From Bacteroidetes bacterium 47-18 (GTDB lineage: Bacteria > Bacteroidota > Bacteroidia > Chitinophagales > Chitinophagaceae): DNA of 64,000 nt. Positions 34,499-43,986 of this stretch are shown in pieces. The position numbers were made by a program, and so were the translations under genes. The notes beneath the pieces are model-generated. The model searched no databases, had not been told where the DNA came from, and was given only the letters and a program-made list of their open reading frames with translations. The stretch spans positions 248,001 to 312,000 of the forward strand of contig MKSF01000014.1 of NCBI GenBank assembly GCA_001897155.1, given 5' to 3'. Numbering within the stretch: the stretch's first letter is position 1; each line of letters starts with the position of its first letter.

Positions 34499-35245
34499 AT
34501 GAAATTATTAGAAAATAAAACAGCATTAGTAACAGGTGGCAGCAGGGGGATAGGTGAGGCTATCGTATTGAAATTTGCGGCGCATGGCGCTAATATTGCA
34601 TTTACATATGTATCGTCAGAAGAGCGGGCCAATGCTTTAGTGGAAAGATTAACGGCAATGGGCGTCAGGGCTAAGGCATATAAAAGTGATGCGTCCGATT
34701 ACCAGGCGGCAGAGGCGCTGGCGGCGGATGTGCTGAAAGAATTTGGTACTATAGACATATGCGTCAACAATGCCGGTATTTCCAGGGATAACCTATTGAT
34801 AAAAATAACGCCTGAGCAATGGGATGAAGTGATGCAGGCCAACCTGAAATCCGTATTCAATCTCACGAAGCAGGTGATCAGGCCGATGATCAAGCAGCGC
34901 TCGGGAAGCATTATCAACCTCAGCTCTATCGTGGGCATTAAAGGTAACCCGGGACAGTCTGCCTATGCAGCTTCCAAGGCCGGTATTATCGGGTTCACGA
35001 AATCCATAGCGCTGGAGTATGCCAGCCGCAATGTAAGATGCAATGCCGTAGCGCCCGGCTTTATTGAAACGGATATGACCCATTACCTGAAAGACGGTGA
35101 GGCGGAGCAGTGGTTCTCCAAGATCCCGCTGTCCCGCTTTGGTAAAACGGAAGAGGTCGCTGATGTATGCCTGTTCCTGGCGTCCGGTATGAGCAGCTAT
35201 GTGACCGGCCAGACCATCAGCACCTGTGGCGGTATGAATATTTAA
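34499..35245 (+). CDS. fabG: 3-oxoacyl-ACP reductase
   Basis: 248 residues, short-chain dehydrogenase fold: NADP-binding TGGSRGIGEA, NNAGIS, catalytic Ser in NLSSIVG, YAASKAG (Tyr/Lys), and the C-terminal TGQTISTCGGM close to FabG's usual TGQTLxVDGGM. Reduces 3-oxoacyl-ACP in fatty acid elongation. It is monocistronic with a strong terminator at 35287. Other SDR activities cannot be excluded, but the FabG signature is good. Confidence 0.9.
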   Translation: MKLLENKTALVTGGSRGIGEAIVLKFAAHGANIAFTYVSSEERANALVERLTAMGVRAKAYKSDASDYQAAEALAADVLKEFGTIDICVNNAGISRDNLLIKITPEQWDEVMQANLKSVFNLTKQVIRPMIKQRSGSIINLSSIVGIKGNPGQSAYAASKAGIIGFTKSIALEYASRNVRCNAVAPGFIETDMTHYLKDGEAEQWFSKIPLSRFGKTEEVADVCLFLASGMSSYVTGQTISTCGGMNI

Positions 35246-35286
35246 ATAATAACTATGCCTGCCTGTTAGGGCGGGGCCATTATAAA

Positions 35287-35323
35287 AATCCGGCAGCGAA
35301 TAATATCGCTGCCGGATTTTTTA
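35287..35323 (+). terminator. Terminator after fabG
   Basis: Perfect 13-bp arms AATCCGGCAGCGA and TCGCTGCCGGATT, followed by a T-run. Confidence 0.92.
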
Positions 35324-35379
35324 TACCCTTATCCTGACTTTCTCTCTTGTCTTCACCCACAACCTCATACTTGTTCTCC

Positions 35380-35404
35380 GTTGTTGGTGTTCTTCACCAG
35401 CAAC
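35380..35404. repeat. Palindromic intergenic repeat (one arm mismatch)
   Basis: GTTGTTGGTG, TTCTT, CACCAGCAAC, with the usual CTCC upstream flank and CCTATATGCTT downstream; the rest of the 35.25-35.49 kb gap holds only the fabG terminator. Confidence 0.85.
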
Positions 35405-35489
35405 CCTATATGCTTTATGGCCTTACTGTACTATACTTCAACTGCAACGCCCCCCCATGCTCAGTTGATGCGCTTCAATTAGCTATCAA

Positions 35490-36188
35490 TTATCTCCTGT
35501 CCCTGGCATTAAGGAACAGGAGGATATAATACAGCAGCGTGGCGATTGAGCTCACCGCAGCCACAACATAGGTCCTTGCCGCCCATTTCAGGGCATCCTG
35601 TGCCTTCTCCGTTTCCGCTCCGTAGGTAACGCCCTGTGCGGACAGCCATTTCATAGCCCTGTTGCTGGCATCATACTCTACCGGCAGGGTAATAAGGGTA
35701 AAAAGAGTGGTCACCCCGAACAGGATGATGCCTAATAACAATAAGGTGGGGTTGGATACGCCCAGCGCCAGACCCAGGCCTACTACGATCAGTATCTGGG
35801 ACAGCCTGCTGCTGACATTGACCAGCGGTACGATGGCGCTCCGGAGCTGCAGCATATTATAAGCTGTGGCATGCTGAACGGCGTGCCCGCATTCGTGTGC
35901 CGCTACTGCCGCCGCCGCGATGCTCCTGCCGTGATATACCTCATCGCTGAGGTTGACCGTCCTGGCCTGTGGGTTATAATGATCTGTCAGCTGGCCGGGC
36001 GTGGAGATGACCTGCACATCATAGATGCCGTTATCCCGCAGCATCTTTTCTGCTATCTCTTTACCGGATAGACCCGACCGCAAGCCTATCCGGCCGTATT
36101 CCGTAAATTTGGCTTTCAACTGGTTGCTTACATACATGCCAATTAAAAACATAATACCCGCGATCACATAATAGCCTAATAATCCCAT
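35490..36188 (-). CDS. Membrane zinc metallopeptidase (YugP-like)
   Basis: 232 residues with an N-terminal TM (about 5-20), the zinc motif HECGHAVQH near residue 115, and three TM-like segments near 125-225 (VVGLGLALGV, LLGIILFGVTTLF and a C-terminal one). This is the PF04298 zinc metallopeptidase family, of unknown substrate. HExxH-type residues are intact (H-E-C-G-H). It is convergent with fabG and flanked by a repeat. Confidence 0.9.
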   Translation of the reverse strand: MGLLGYYVIAGIMFLIGMYVSNQLKAKFTEYGRIGLRSGLSGKEIAEKMLRDNGIYDVQVISTPGQLTDHYNPQARTVNLSDEVYHGRSIAAAAVAAHECGHAVQHATAYNMLQLRSAIVPLVNVSSRLSQILIVVGLGLALGVSNPTLLLLGIILFGVTTLFTLITLPVEYDASNRAMKWLSAQGVTYGAETEKAQDALKWAARTYVVAAVSSIATLLYYILLFLNARDRR

Positions 36189-36372
36189 ACGTATAATAAT
36201 TTAATTAGTTTGTTTACTTTTACCGGTACAAATTTACATCCAATCATAAAGGAATGATGGGTAATATGACAACTTGTCCCGCTGCGGTATTAAAACCGGA
36301 CTATTTTGCAAAAAAGGCTGCGGTACGCTGATTCTTTAAAAATAACCGTAACGGACCGTTATAGTTTTACAT

Positions 36373-38007
36373 ATGAAAAGTATTTCGAAATTTAAAAGAT
36401 ATACCAAGGTTATCCAGGTATTATCCCGGTATGGGTTTGCTGAGGTGCTGGACAGGATATTACCGTCCAGGGAGCGGGATAATGGCGCAGGTGCGGAAAC
36501 CGATCCCCAGGTGCCCTCAGGCATGTATAAGCGGATCAGGATGGCTATGGAGGAGCTGGGACCGGCTTTCATCAAGCTGGGGCAGCTTTTAAGCATCCGG
36601 GAGGACATCCTTCCGCCGGAGCTGATCGCGGAGCTGCGGAAGCTGCAGGATGCCGTACCGCCCGAGCCTATGGATATCAAAGCGCTGCTGGAAGAGCAGT
36701 TCGGGATAAGAACGGAAGAGCATTTTACGGTCATAGAGGCGCAGCCTTTTGCGTCGGCATCCGTCAGCCAGGTATATGCGGCCACGCTTCAGGACGGCAG
36801 CAGGGTCGTGCTCAAGGTAAAGCGTTCTGATGTGGAGGCTGTGGTCAATGCGGATGTCAGCATCATGAAAGACCTGAGCCTTTTGCTGGAAAAGCACTAC
36901 ACCAGTATCCGCAATATGAACCTGTACCGGGTGATCTCCAGCTTCGGGCTTTCGGTGCTCAAGGAAATGTCCTTCACCGCTGAAGCTGCCAATATCCAGA
37001 ACTTCAGGCGGAATTTTAAGGATGATACCCGCGTGTACATTCCCGAGGTATATGAAATGTACTCTAACAATGAGATACTGTGCCTGGAATGGGTGGAGGG
37101 CATTAAAATAAATGACCTGGAAGGCATACGTGCCATGCAGATGGACCCCAGGGATATTGTCACCACGGGACTGGATGTCTATCTCCGGCAGATACTCGAT
37201 TTCGGTCTTTTCCACGCGGACCCGCATCCCGGCAATGTCTTTATTGACAAAAAGGGCCGGCTGATATTCCTGGACTTCGGCTCCGTAGGGCAACTGCTGC
37301 CCAGTGATGCACGTATCCTGGAAAATATGATGATCAACTTTGTGTTCAGGGATCCCAAGGGGCTGATACGGAACCTCAAGAATATTGCCCTGGCGTACAG
37401 CATTACCAATGAGAAGGAGTTTGAACGCGATGTGGAAGACCTGTTCGCCTATGTAAAGGAGCTGGACCTGCAGCAACTGATGGTCAGGGATATCTTTGAC
37501 AAGCTCAATAAAATGCTCCAGACCAACCGTATCGTGCTTCCCGATGCCATTTACCTGCTGCTCCGGGGCGTGGCGCTGATAGAAGGCATCTCCAAGCAGC
37601 TGAACGCGGACCTGAACATTTACCAGAGCATCAGTCCTTATGTGAATAAAATTGCCGTGAAGCGCCTGTCATTTGACAATCTGAAGGCTTACGGGCTGCA
37701 GCAGGCAAGAAGCGTGCTGGCCATTGCTGATATGCTGCCGGAGGTGCTGGCTACCTGGATGCAGCAGGTAAAGGACCAGGAAGGTAAAAATAATGCAGAC
37801 GTCGCGGTTAGGGAAAGGATGACGCGCATATACGCGGGCGCCGGCAATAAGATAGCTGTCAGCATACTGGCTGCGGCCCTGGCCCTGGCTACAGCCAGTA
37901 TGATACCGGCTGCAGGTCCCTGGCCGGTACAGGTATGGGTCAGCGGCGGGCTGACGGTCCTCCTGGTGCTGGTACTACTGGTTATGATCCTCCGGGAGCG
38001 CAGGTAA
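36373..38007 (+). CDS. ubiB: UbiB/ABC1 (AarF) family atypical kinase
   Basis: 544 residues. Family motifs: KLGQLLSIREDILPPELI (KxGQ motif), the Ala/Ser-rich loop SASVSQVYAA in place of a glycine-rich loop, VLKVKR, and the HADPHPGNVFIDKKGRLIFLDFG-type catalytic segments (split here as HADPHPGNV and LDFGSVG). Two C-terminal TMs lie near 485-540. UbiB-type proteins are ATPases linked to isoprenoid quinone synthesis; in Bacteroidota the quinone is menaquinone, so the exact role is inference. It stands alone and is convergent with ynfA. Confidence 0.9.
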   Translation: MKSISKFKRYTKVIQVLSRYGFAEVLDRILPSRERDNGAGAETDPQVPSGMYKRIRMAMEELGPAFIKLGQLLSIREDILPPELIAELRKLQDAVPPEPMDIKALLEEQFGIRTEEHFTVIEAQPFASASVSQVYAATLQDGSRVVLKVKRSDVEAVVNADVSIMKDLSLLLEKHYTSIRNMNLYRVISSFGLSVLKEMSFTAEAANIQNFRRNFKDDTRVYIPEVYEMYSNNEILCLEWVEGIKINDLEGIRAMQMDPRDIVTTGLDVYLRQILDFGLFHADPHPGNVFIDKKGRLIFLDFGSVGQLLPSDARILENMMINFVFRDPKGLIRNLKNIALAYSITNEKEFERDVEDLFAYVKELDLQQLMVRDIFDKLNKMLQTNRIVLPDAIYLLLRGVALIEGISKQLNADLNIYQSISPYVNKIAVKRLSFDNLKAYGLQQARSVLAIADMLPEVLATWMQQVKDQEGKNNADVAVRERMTRIYAGAGNKIAVSILAAALALATASMIPAAGPWPVQVWVSGGLTVLLVLVLLVMILRERR

Positions 38008-38036
38008 CCGCCGGAGCAGTCCCGTTGCACTACCGG

Positions 38037-38363
38037 CTACCGGGGAGCATAATAGATAATGGCGACTCCTATAAGGGCTACGGAGGCGCCTATGATGTCA
38101 TACCGGTCCGGCGTATAGTGATCGAACTTCATGGCCCATAAAATGGACATCACGATAAAAAAGCCGCCATAGGTAGCATACACCCTTGCAAAATTGGAGG
38201 TCTGTAAGGTCGCTACTACCCCGTACAATGCCAGGATAATGCCCCCGGCCAGGCCATACCACCAGGACTTACCCGATCTGAGCCATAGCCAGACCAGGTA
38301 GCCGCCGCCTATTTCACACAGGCCCGCCAGTATGAATATCACTATGGATTTAATAAATGCCAT
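38037..38363 (-). CDS. ynfA: YnfA/UPF0060 family membrane protein
   Basis: 108 residues with four TMs; conserved segments AGLCEIGGGYLVWLWLR, GGIILALYGVV, RVYATYGGFFI and LIGVAIIYYAPR are typical of the family, which is related to small multidrug exporters. Function is not established. It ends 30 nt from the convergent ubiB end. Confidence 0.92.
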   Translation of the reverse strand: MAFIKSIVIFILAGLCEIGGGYLVWLWLRSGKSWWYGLAGGIILALYGVVATLQTSNFARVYATYGGFFIVMSILWAMKFDHYTPDRYDIIGASVALIGVAIIYYAPR

Positions 38364-38419
38364 AATATATAAGGTTAAAGACAGGAGATCAGCGGAAACC
38401 GTTCCGGCTTCGCCCGTTC

Positions 38420-39349
38420 TTATAATTTATAGCCTCTCAGGAAATCCCCGACCGGCATTCTCTTTTTACCTTCCAGCTGGACCTCAAGGGCATACAGCCA
38501 TCCGTCAGCCGCGGCAAAGCGCAGGTAGGTCCTGCCGTCGCTGTCCGGGGTGCCCGGTGCGGGTAGTCCGGAAGCCAGCTCAAACCGGGAGCTGTATATT
38601 TTCAGTGTCTTGCCGCCCAGGTAGGTAAAGGCTGCGGGTACCGGGCTGAGACCCCTTATGAGATTGTGGACAGCCCCGGCCTTCTGCTCAAAATGTATGA
38701 GGCAGTCCTCCTTGAATATTTTGGGCGCATGATGCAGTATCATATCTGCTGCCTGGGGCCTGCCTTCCAGGGTGCCGGCTTTCAGTCCTTCAACGGTCTG
38801 TATCAGCAGCCCGGCTCCCGCGTCCATTAACTTCAGGTAAAGGCTGCCGGCATTATCTTCCGGCAGGATGGGCAGGGCCTGCTGGAGCAGGATATGACCG
38901 GTATCGATCTCGTGCTGCAGCTTAAAGGTGGTAACGCCTGATATGGTTTCGCCGTTGATGATGGCGTGGTTGATGGGAGCGGCGCCCCTGTACTGGGGCA
39001 GGAGCGAGGCATGCACATTGACGGTGCCCATAGGCGGCATATTCCATACGGCCTCGGGCAGCATCCGGAATGCCACGACCACCTGGAGGTCGGCCCGGTA
39101 CGACCGCAAGATTTCCAGGAAGGCGGGATCCTTCAGCTTTTCGGGCTGCAGTACCGGCAGTCCCTGTTCGTTGGCATAGGTCTTAACAGCGGAATATTTG
39201 ACCTGCATGCCCCTTCCCGCGGGCTTGTCCGGTGCCGTGACCACAGCCACGACCTGATAGCCGTTATCCACCAGCGCTTTCAGGGAAGCTACCGCAAAAT
39301 CAGGAGTGCCTAAAAATATGATCCTTATAGGTTGTGTATCTGATGCCAT
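38420..39349 (-). CDS. fmt: Methionyl-tRNA formyltransferase
   Basis: 309 residues. The N-terminal formyltransferase domain shows IIFLGTPDFAV, the catalytic region NVHASLLPQYRGAAPIN and the later HEIDTGHIL; the C-terminal tRNA-binding domain runs from about 205 to the end. Formylates initiator Met-tRNA using 10-formyl-THF. The minus-strand promoter (TTG 39385-39387, TACATTTG 39354-39361) puts the transcript start at or within a few bases of the ATG, so the mRNA may be nearly leaderless. It is divergent from the S41 protease gene. Confidence 0.95.
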   Translation of the reverse strand: MASDTQPIRIIFLGTPDFAVASLKALVDNGYQVVAVVTAPDKPAGRGMQVKYSAVKTYANEQGLPVLQPEKLKDPAFLEILRSYRADLQVVVAFRMLPEAVWNMPPMGTVNVHASLLPQYRGAAPINHAIINGETISGVTTFKLQHEIDTGHILLQQALPILPEDNAGSLYLKLMDAGAGLLIQTVEGLKAGTLEGRPQAADMILHHAPKIFKEDCLIHFEQKAGAVHNLIRGLSPVPAAFTYLGGKTLKIYSSRFELASGLPAPGTPDSDGRTYLRFAAADGWLYALEVQLEGKKRMPVGDFLRGYKL

Positions 39350-39353
39350 ACCG

Positions 39354-39387
39354 CAAATGTAGCAAAGAAATACGGGCAGCGGGTCAA
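39354..39387 (-). promoter_or_regulatory. Promoter of fmt
   Basis: Minus strand: TTG at 39387-39385, 23-nt spacer, TACATTTG at 39361-39354, then only CGGT before the ATG. Confidence 0.6.
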
Positions 39388-39443
39388 TAACGTATCTTTT
39401 ACGACTATATGGTAAAATACTTTATTATGACATAATAATAGAT

Positions 39444-39451
39444 TAATTTTG
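39444..39451 (+). promoter_or_regulatory. -7 element of the S41 protease gene
   Basis: TAATTTTG, 18 nt before the ATG at 39470. No TTG at -33. Confidence 0.5.
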
Positions 39452-39469
39452 TAGGTTCTATTTGAACTT

Positions 39470-41104
39470 ATGTCAGTAAATAATCCTAAACGTATAAATA
39501 TATGGATGCCAATGCTTTTTTCAGGAGTACTCATCCTGGGTATGGTATTTGGTTTTTTGCTGAACAGGTCCTCCACCCTTAAAAAGGGCATTACTTCCAT
39601 TATCCAGAATGACCGGCTGGAAGAGATCATATCGCTTATCAATAACCGTTACGTGGATGAGGTGGATGAGGAGGAGATCTACCGGGAAGGGATCAACGGC
39701 ATCCTTTCCAAGCTGGATCCGCATACGTTCTACATCCCGCCTGAAAACGTCAATAAGACCAATGATAACCTGAAGGGCAACTATAAGGGGATCGGCCTGG
39801 AGTATAATATAATAGATGATACGCTGGTCATCGTTTCCATTATCAGGAACGGCCCGGCATACAGCGCCGGGCTTTCGCTGGGTGATAAGATCATTGCCAT
39901 TAATGATGTGGCCGTATCAAGGGACGGCATCACTATGGACGAGGTCAGGAATGTGCTGCGCGCCAGCAGCTCGGACACCATCCTGCTGAAGGTATTGCCC
40001 TACGCGGCACAGCAGTCTTCCGCATTTGCCTTGGTACGCCAGAGTATCCACGTCAGCAGTGTCGACCTGGCTTACCTTATCCGGCCCGGCATAGGATATA
40101 TACGTATCAATAAATTTACGGAAGATACCTATAGGGAATTCCGGGAGGCGCTTAACGGCCTGGACCCTTACGCGCTGAACGGCCTGGTGCTGGACCTGCG
40201 CCAGAATACCGGCGGATATATTGAGACGGCCATACAGGTGCTTGATGAGCTGTTTGAAGAAAAAAGGCTATTGCTGACTATTGACGGTAAGACCTTCAGC
40301 AAGGAGCAATATACCTCCACTTCTGGCGGAACGTTTGAGGAAGGCAGGGTAGTGGTGCTGATAGATGAAACAACCGCATCCTCTTCCGAGATCGTGGCGG
40401 GAGCCATACAGGACTGGGACAGGGGAGTGGTGATAGGACGTCCTTCGTTCGGTAAGGGCCTGGTGCAGGAGCAGTTCGACCTGTCCGACGGAAGCGCCTT
40501 AAGGCTGACCATAGCGCGATACTATACTCCTACGGGACGCAGCATCCAGAGAGATTACAGCAAAGGCAGGGACTCGTACGATAAGGAGAGCGAAGCCCGT
40601 ACCACGGATTATGCACCCTTACCCGTTACGGAAGCCGGGGACACCAGGTACTATACGCTCCGTAACCGCAGGACCGTATATGGCGGGGTAGGGATCGTGC
40701 CGGATGTCTATATTCCCTATCGTGACTATATGCTGAGGGCCAATATGTGGCATGTGGCCAATGGCCTGGAGAGCTTTGTGAACAATTATTTCTCAACGCA
40801 TTTAAAGGACTTTACGAAGTATCATACCTTTGAGGACTTCAACAGCAATTTTCATATAGATCACCGGATATTGCAGGCCTTCCGGTCGGAGCTTAACGAG
40901 GCATTTGCCGATAATGCAAATTCCGTGTGGAAGAACCCGCAAAAGCTGGATTATCTTAAAATGCTGATGAAAGCGCATTTTGCCCGCCTGATATACAGGA
41001 ATGAAGGCTTCTACCGGGTAATGAACGAAAAGAATGATATGGTGCTGAAAGCCGTGGATGTGCTGCAGACCGTACAGTATAACAAACTATTACATAATAA
41101 ATAA
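39470..41104 (+). CDS. C-terminal processing (S41) peptidase with PDZ domain
   Basis: 544 residues. N-terminal TM anchor (about 11-27, MLFSGVLILGMVFGFLL), a tail-specific-protease helical part, a PDZ domain (about 95-180, with the substrate loop YKGIGLEYN), then the S41 domain with the catalytic Ser in TASSSEIVAGA and Lys in SFGKGLVQ. A C-terminal extension of about 140 residues follows. It cuts periplasmic proteins from the C-terminus. Dyad intact. First gene of a likely run into rlmB (12 nt downstream). Confidence 0.92.
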   Translation: MSVNNPKRINIWMPMLFSGVLILGMVFGFLLNRSSTLKKGITSIIQNDRLEEIISLINNRYVDEVDEEEIYREGINGILSKLDPHTFYIPPENVNKTNDNLKGNYKGIGLEYNIIDDTLVIVSIIRNGPAYSAGLSLGDKIIAINDVAVSRDGITMDEVRNVLRASSSDTILLKVLPYAAQQSSAFALVRQSIHVSSVDLAYLIRPGIGYIRINKFTEDTYREFREALNGLDPYALNGLVLDLRQNTGGYIETAIQVLDELFEEKRLLLTIDGKTFSKEQYTSTSGGTFEEGRVVVLIDETTASSSEIVAGAIQDWDRGVVIGRPSFGKGLVQEQFDLSDGSALRLTIARYYTPTGRSIQRDYSKGRDSYDKESEARTTDYAPLPVTEAGDTRYYTLRNRRTVYGGVGIVPDVYIPYRDYMLRANMWHVANGLESFVNNYFSTHLKDFTKYHTFEDFNSNFHIDHRILQAFRSELNEAFADNANSVWKNPQKLDYLKMLMKAHFARLIYRNEGFYRVMNEKNDMVLKAVDVLQTVQYNKLLHNK

Positions 41105-41115
41105 ATCTTTGGATT

Positions 41116-41883
41116 TTGTACAAGAATAAACCCAATACGATTCCTGAAAACAGGCTGATCATAGGTCGTAAGCCTGTTATAGAGGCGCTGGAGGCAGGAA
41201 AGCATATTGATAAGATATTTATGCTCCAGTCAGCGGCCGGTGGAGAGACGCAGGTGATCAAAAAGTTCTGTAAGGACCGCAATATACCCCTGAGCTATGT
41301 GCCGCAGGAAAAGCTGAACCGTTTTACCAGGGCCAACCACCAAGGTATTGTCGCGCTGGCGGCCCTGATCGATTTCCTGCCGCTGCAGGATGTGATCGAC
41401 CAGGTGGTCTCCGCCGGGGAGGTGCCGTTGTTCATCGTGCTGGACGGCGTTACCGATACCCGCAACCTGGGGGCTATCGCCCGTTCAGCCTACTGTTTCG
41501 GTGCGCATGGGCTGATCGTGCCTATCTCGAACAATGCGGCTGTCACGGAAGACGCGGTAAAAACATCTGCGGGAGCCTTGGAAAAGCTGCCCGTCTGTAA
41601 GGTACCTTCCATCCAGCAGGCTTTCGATATCCTCCGGATGAACGGCATCAGCATCGGCGCCACCACGCTTGATAATGCGGATTATATCACCAAGCTGGAC
41701 TTTACGGGTCCGGTGGCAGTTGTCATGGGAGCGGAGGACAAAGGGGTGAGTCCTTTTGTCAGCAGGCATGCGGACCAGTTGATACAGATACCTATGAGCA
41801 GCAATTTCGATTCCCTGAATGTGGCGGTAGCGTCCGGGGTGGTCTGCTACGAAATATTTAAACAAAGGAATATAAAATCTTAA
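41116..41883 (+). CDS. rlmB: SpoU-family 23S rRNA 2'-O-methyltransferase (RlmB-like), TTG start
   Basis: 255 residues. N-terminal substrate-binding domain from IIGRKPVIEALEAGKHIDKI, then the SPOUT domain with the three SpoU motifs: LDGVTDTRNLGAIARSA, VVMGAEDKGVS and IPMSSNFDSLNVAVA. RlmB methylates G2251 in the 23S P-loop. The only plausible start is TTG at 41116; no ATG or GTG lies before the conserved domain. It follows the S41 gene by 11 nt and is followed 10 nt later by another TTG-start gene. Confidence 0.92.
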   Translation: MYKNKPNTIPENRLIIGRKPVIEALEAGKHIDKIFMLQSAAGGETQVIKKFCKDRNIPLSYVPQEKLNRFTRANHQGIVALAALIDFLPLQDVIDQVVSAGEVPLFIVLDGVTDTRNLGAIARSAYCFGAHGLIVPISNNAAVTEDAVKTSAGALEKLPVCKVPSIQQAFDILRMNGISIGATTLDNADYITKLDFTGPVAVVMGAEDKGVSPFVSRHADQLIQIPMSSNFDSLNVAVASGVVCYEIFKQRNIKS

Positions 41884-41893
41884 ATACCCGGTT

Positions 41894-42808
41894 TTGAATA
41901 TCAGCATTGTTCCGAATGAACAGATAGATAAGGAAAAATGGGACCGTATTAATTGGGCCACGAACAGCAGGTCGGCTGTTTATAACTCCACTCCTTACCT
42001 GGATGCCCTGTCTCCGGGATGGGAGGCGGTGGTCATCAATGATTACGAAACGTTTGCGGCCTTGCCGAAAAAGTCAAAATTGGGGTTAAAGGTGTACGGA
42101 AATCCGCCTTTTTTACAAAAACTGGCTATTATTGGGAACGGCAGTGCTGAGCACCTGGACGCAGTGGAAGCAGTGATCCGGAGATTGAGGCTGGTGCACC
42201 TCTCTTTTGATGCTCCTTACTTCAGGGGAATCGAACCGCGGGTAAGAAACAATTATTTCATTGACCTGTCCGCGGCTTACCCGGAGCTTGCAAAGCGCTA
42301 TAAAGGCAACTGCAAGGCGAGCATAAAGAGTGCCGGGAAGCATGGCCTGAAGGTAGAGCGGCTGGAAGACCATACGGTTACGTTCCGCGGGTTTGAGGAG
42401 GGCTTCGGCGGGGTGAGCGCTTACAAGGCGGCGCATTTTGAAGCGTTGTCGCTTTTCCTGGACCATAACAGGGACCTGTTCGATTGTTATGGTGTGCTGG
42501 ATGCAACGGGGGAGGTGGTGTACAGCGCGATCATCTTAAAGGATGCCTGCCGGTATTACTACCTGGTGAGCGGGGCGAGACCCCGGTACAGGCATTTGCT
42601 GCCCACCTACTTCTTTATGGACTGGTTTTTGAGGCAGCACTCCGGCCAGCCGGGAAGGATTTTTGATTTTGAAGGTTCAGACATTCCTGCCGTAGCGTTC
42701 TATTTCCAGCGTTACGGACCGGAGCTGGAACATTATTATACCTATTACCTGAATAATTATTATTTCCCTTTAAAGCAGCTATTGCATAAAAAATTCAAGC
42801 AGTCATAA
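41894..42808 (+). CDS. FemAB/GNAT-like acyltransferase, TTG start
   Basis: 304 residues. The layout is that of the FemAB-like double-GNAT acyltransferases: an N-terminal half ending in NYFIDLSAAYPELAKRYKGN, then KASIKSAGKHGLKVERL. A C-terminal GNAT-like half follows, with YGVLDATGEVVYSAIILKD, YYYLVSGARPRYRHLLPTYF and the end motif FDFEGSDIPAVAFYFQRYGP. Relatives move acyl or aminoacyl groups to cell-wall or other acceptors; substrate unknown. The start is TTG at 41894, 10 nt after rlmB; no in-frame ATG is near. Confidence 0.8.
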   Translation: MNISIVPNEQIDKEKWDRINWATNSRSAVYNSTPYLDALSPGWEAVVINDYETFAALPKKSKLGLKVYGNPPFLQKLAIIGNGSAEHLDAVEAVIRRLRLVHLSFDAPYFRGIEPRVRNNYFIDLSAAYPELAKRYKGNCKASIKSAGKHGLKVERLEDHTVTFRGFEEGFGGVSAYKAAHFEALSLFLDHNRDLFDCYGVLDATGEVVYSAIILKDACRYYYLVSGARPRYRHLLPTYFFMDWFLRQHSGQPGRIFDFEGSDIPAVAFYFQRYGPELEHYYTYYLNNYYFPLKQLLHKKFKQS

Positions 42809-42809
42809 T

Positions 42810-43964
42810 ATGGAACATACCAACTTAAAACCCGCAACGAAATTCATCCATGCCGGGCTGACGCCGGACCCGGCGACCGGCGCTATAATGACGCCTATCT
42901 ACCAGACCTCCACCTATGTGCAGGACGGCGTGGGCAATCATAAAGGCTACGAATACTCCAGGACCCTGAATCCTACCCGCCACGCGCTGGAAAAAAATAT
43001 AGCAGCCATCGAGAACGGTAATTACGGCGCCTGCTTCGGCTCCGGGCTGGCCGCTATCGACTGCGTGATCAAAATGTTGAACCCGGGTGATGAGGTCATC
43101 TCTACGAACGACCTGTACGGCGGTACCTACCGTATCTTTAAGACCATCTTCGAGAAATACGGCATTAAATTCCACTTCGTGCCTATGGGCGATCCTTCAG
43201 CGGTGGCGCAGTATGTGAACGAAAATACCAGGCTCATCTGGGTGGAAACGCCTACCAACCCTATGATGAACATCGTGGATATCAAAGCTATGGCGGCCAT
43301 AGCCCGCGAGGCGGGTGCGCTCCTGGCCGTAGATAATACTTTTGCCACGCCTTACCTGCAGACCCCCCTGGACCTGGGAGCCGATATCGTCATGCATTCC
43401 GCTACCAAATACCTGGGAGGCCATTCCGATGTAGTGATGGGTATCCTCGTGGTAAAGGATGAAAAGCTGGCAACGGAAATGTACCGCATCCAGAACTCAT
43501 CGGGTGCCGTTACGGCGCCGTTTGATTCCTTCCTGGTGCTGAGGGGTATTAAGACGCTTCACGTGCGGATGCAGCGGCACTGTGAGAACGGTGAACGCAT
43601 TGCACATTTCCTGAAATCACACCCTAAGGTGGACAAAGTATATTGGCCCGGCTTCGAAGACCATCCTAACCACGAGGTCGCAAAGGCACAGATGTCGGGC
43701 TTCGGGGGCATGATCTCCTTTTCGCTTAAAGGCAATAAGCTGGAAGATGCCCATGCCATTGTAAGCAAGGTGAAGATCTTTGCGCTGGCGGAATCCCTGG
43801 GCGGTGTGGAGTCGCTCATCGGCCATCCTGCTACGATGACGCACGCTTCCATCCCGAAAGAGGAAAGGGAAAAATCGGGCGTAGTGGATTCCCTGATTCG
43901 CCTGAGCGTGGGTATCGAAGATGCCGGTGACCTGGTAGCGGACCTTGAGCAGGCATTAGCTTAA
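42810..43964 (+). CDS. Cystathionine gamma-synthase / gamma-lyase family PLP enzyme
   Basis: 384 residues, Cys/Met metabolism PLP family. Landmarks: TKFIHAGLTPDPATGAIMTP, YQTSTYVQ, YEYSRTLNPTR, CFGSGLAAI, the DNTFATP segment, the PLP lysine in HSATKYLGGHSD, and C-terminal SLGGVESLIGHPA. Typical length. Either cystathionine gamma-synthase (methionine synthesis) or gamma-lyase (cysteine release); the sequence here does not decide. It starts 1 nt after the acyltransferase gene; OstA follows 22 nt downstream. Confidence 0.9.
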   Translation: MEHTNLKPATKFIHAGLTPDPATGAIMTPIYQTSTYVQDGVGNHKGYEYSRTLNPTRHALEKNIAAIENGNYGACFGSGLAAIDCVIKMLNPGDEVISTNDLYGGTYRIFKTIFEKYGIKFHFVPMGDPSAVAQYVNENTRLIWVETPTNPMMNIVDIKAMAAIAREAGALLAVDNTFATPYLQTPLDLGADIVMHSATKYLGGHSDVVMGILVVKDEKLATEMYRIQNSSGAVTAPFDSFLVLRGIKTLHVRMQRHCENGERIAHFLKSHPKVDKVYWPGFEDHPNHEVAKAQMSGFGGMISFSLKGNKLEDAHAIVSKVKIFALAESLGGVESLIGHPATMTHASIPKEEREKSGVVDSLIRLSVGIEDAGDLVADLEQALA

Positions 43965-43986
43965 AACAGGATAAAAACATCCCTTT

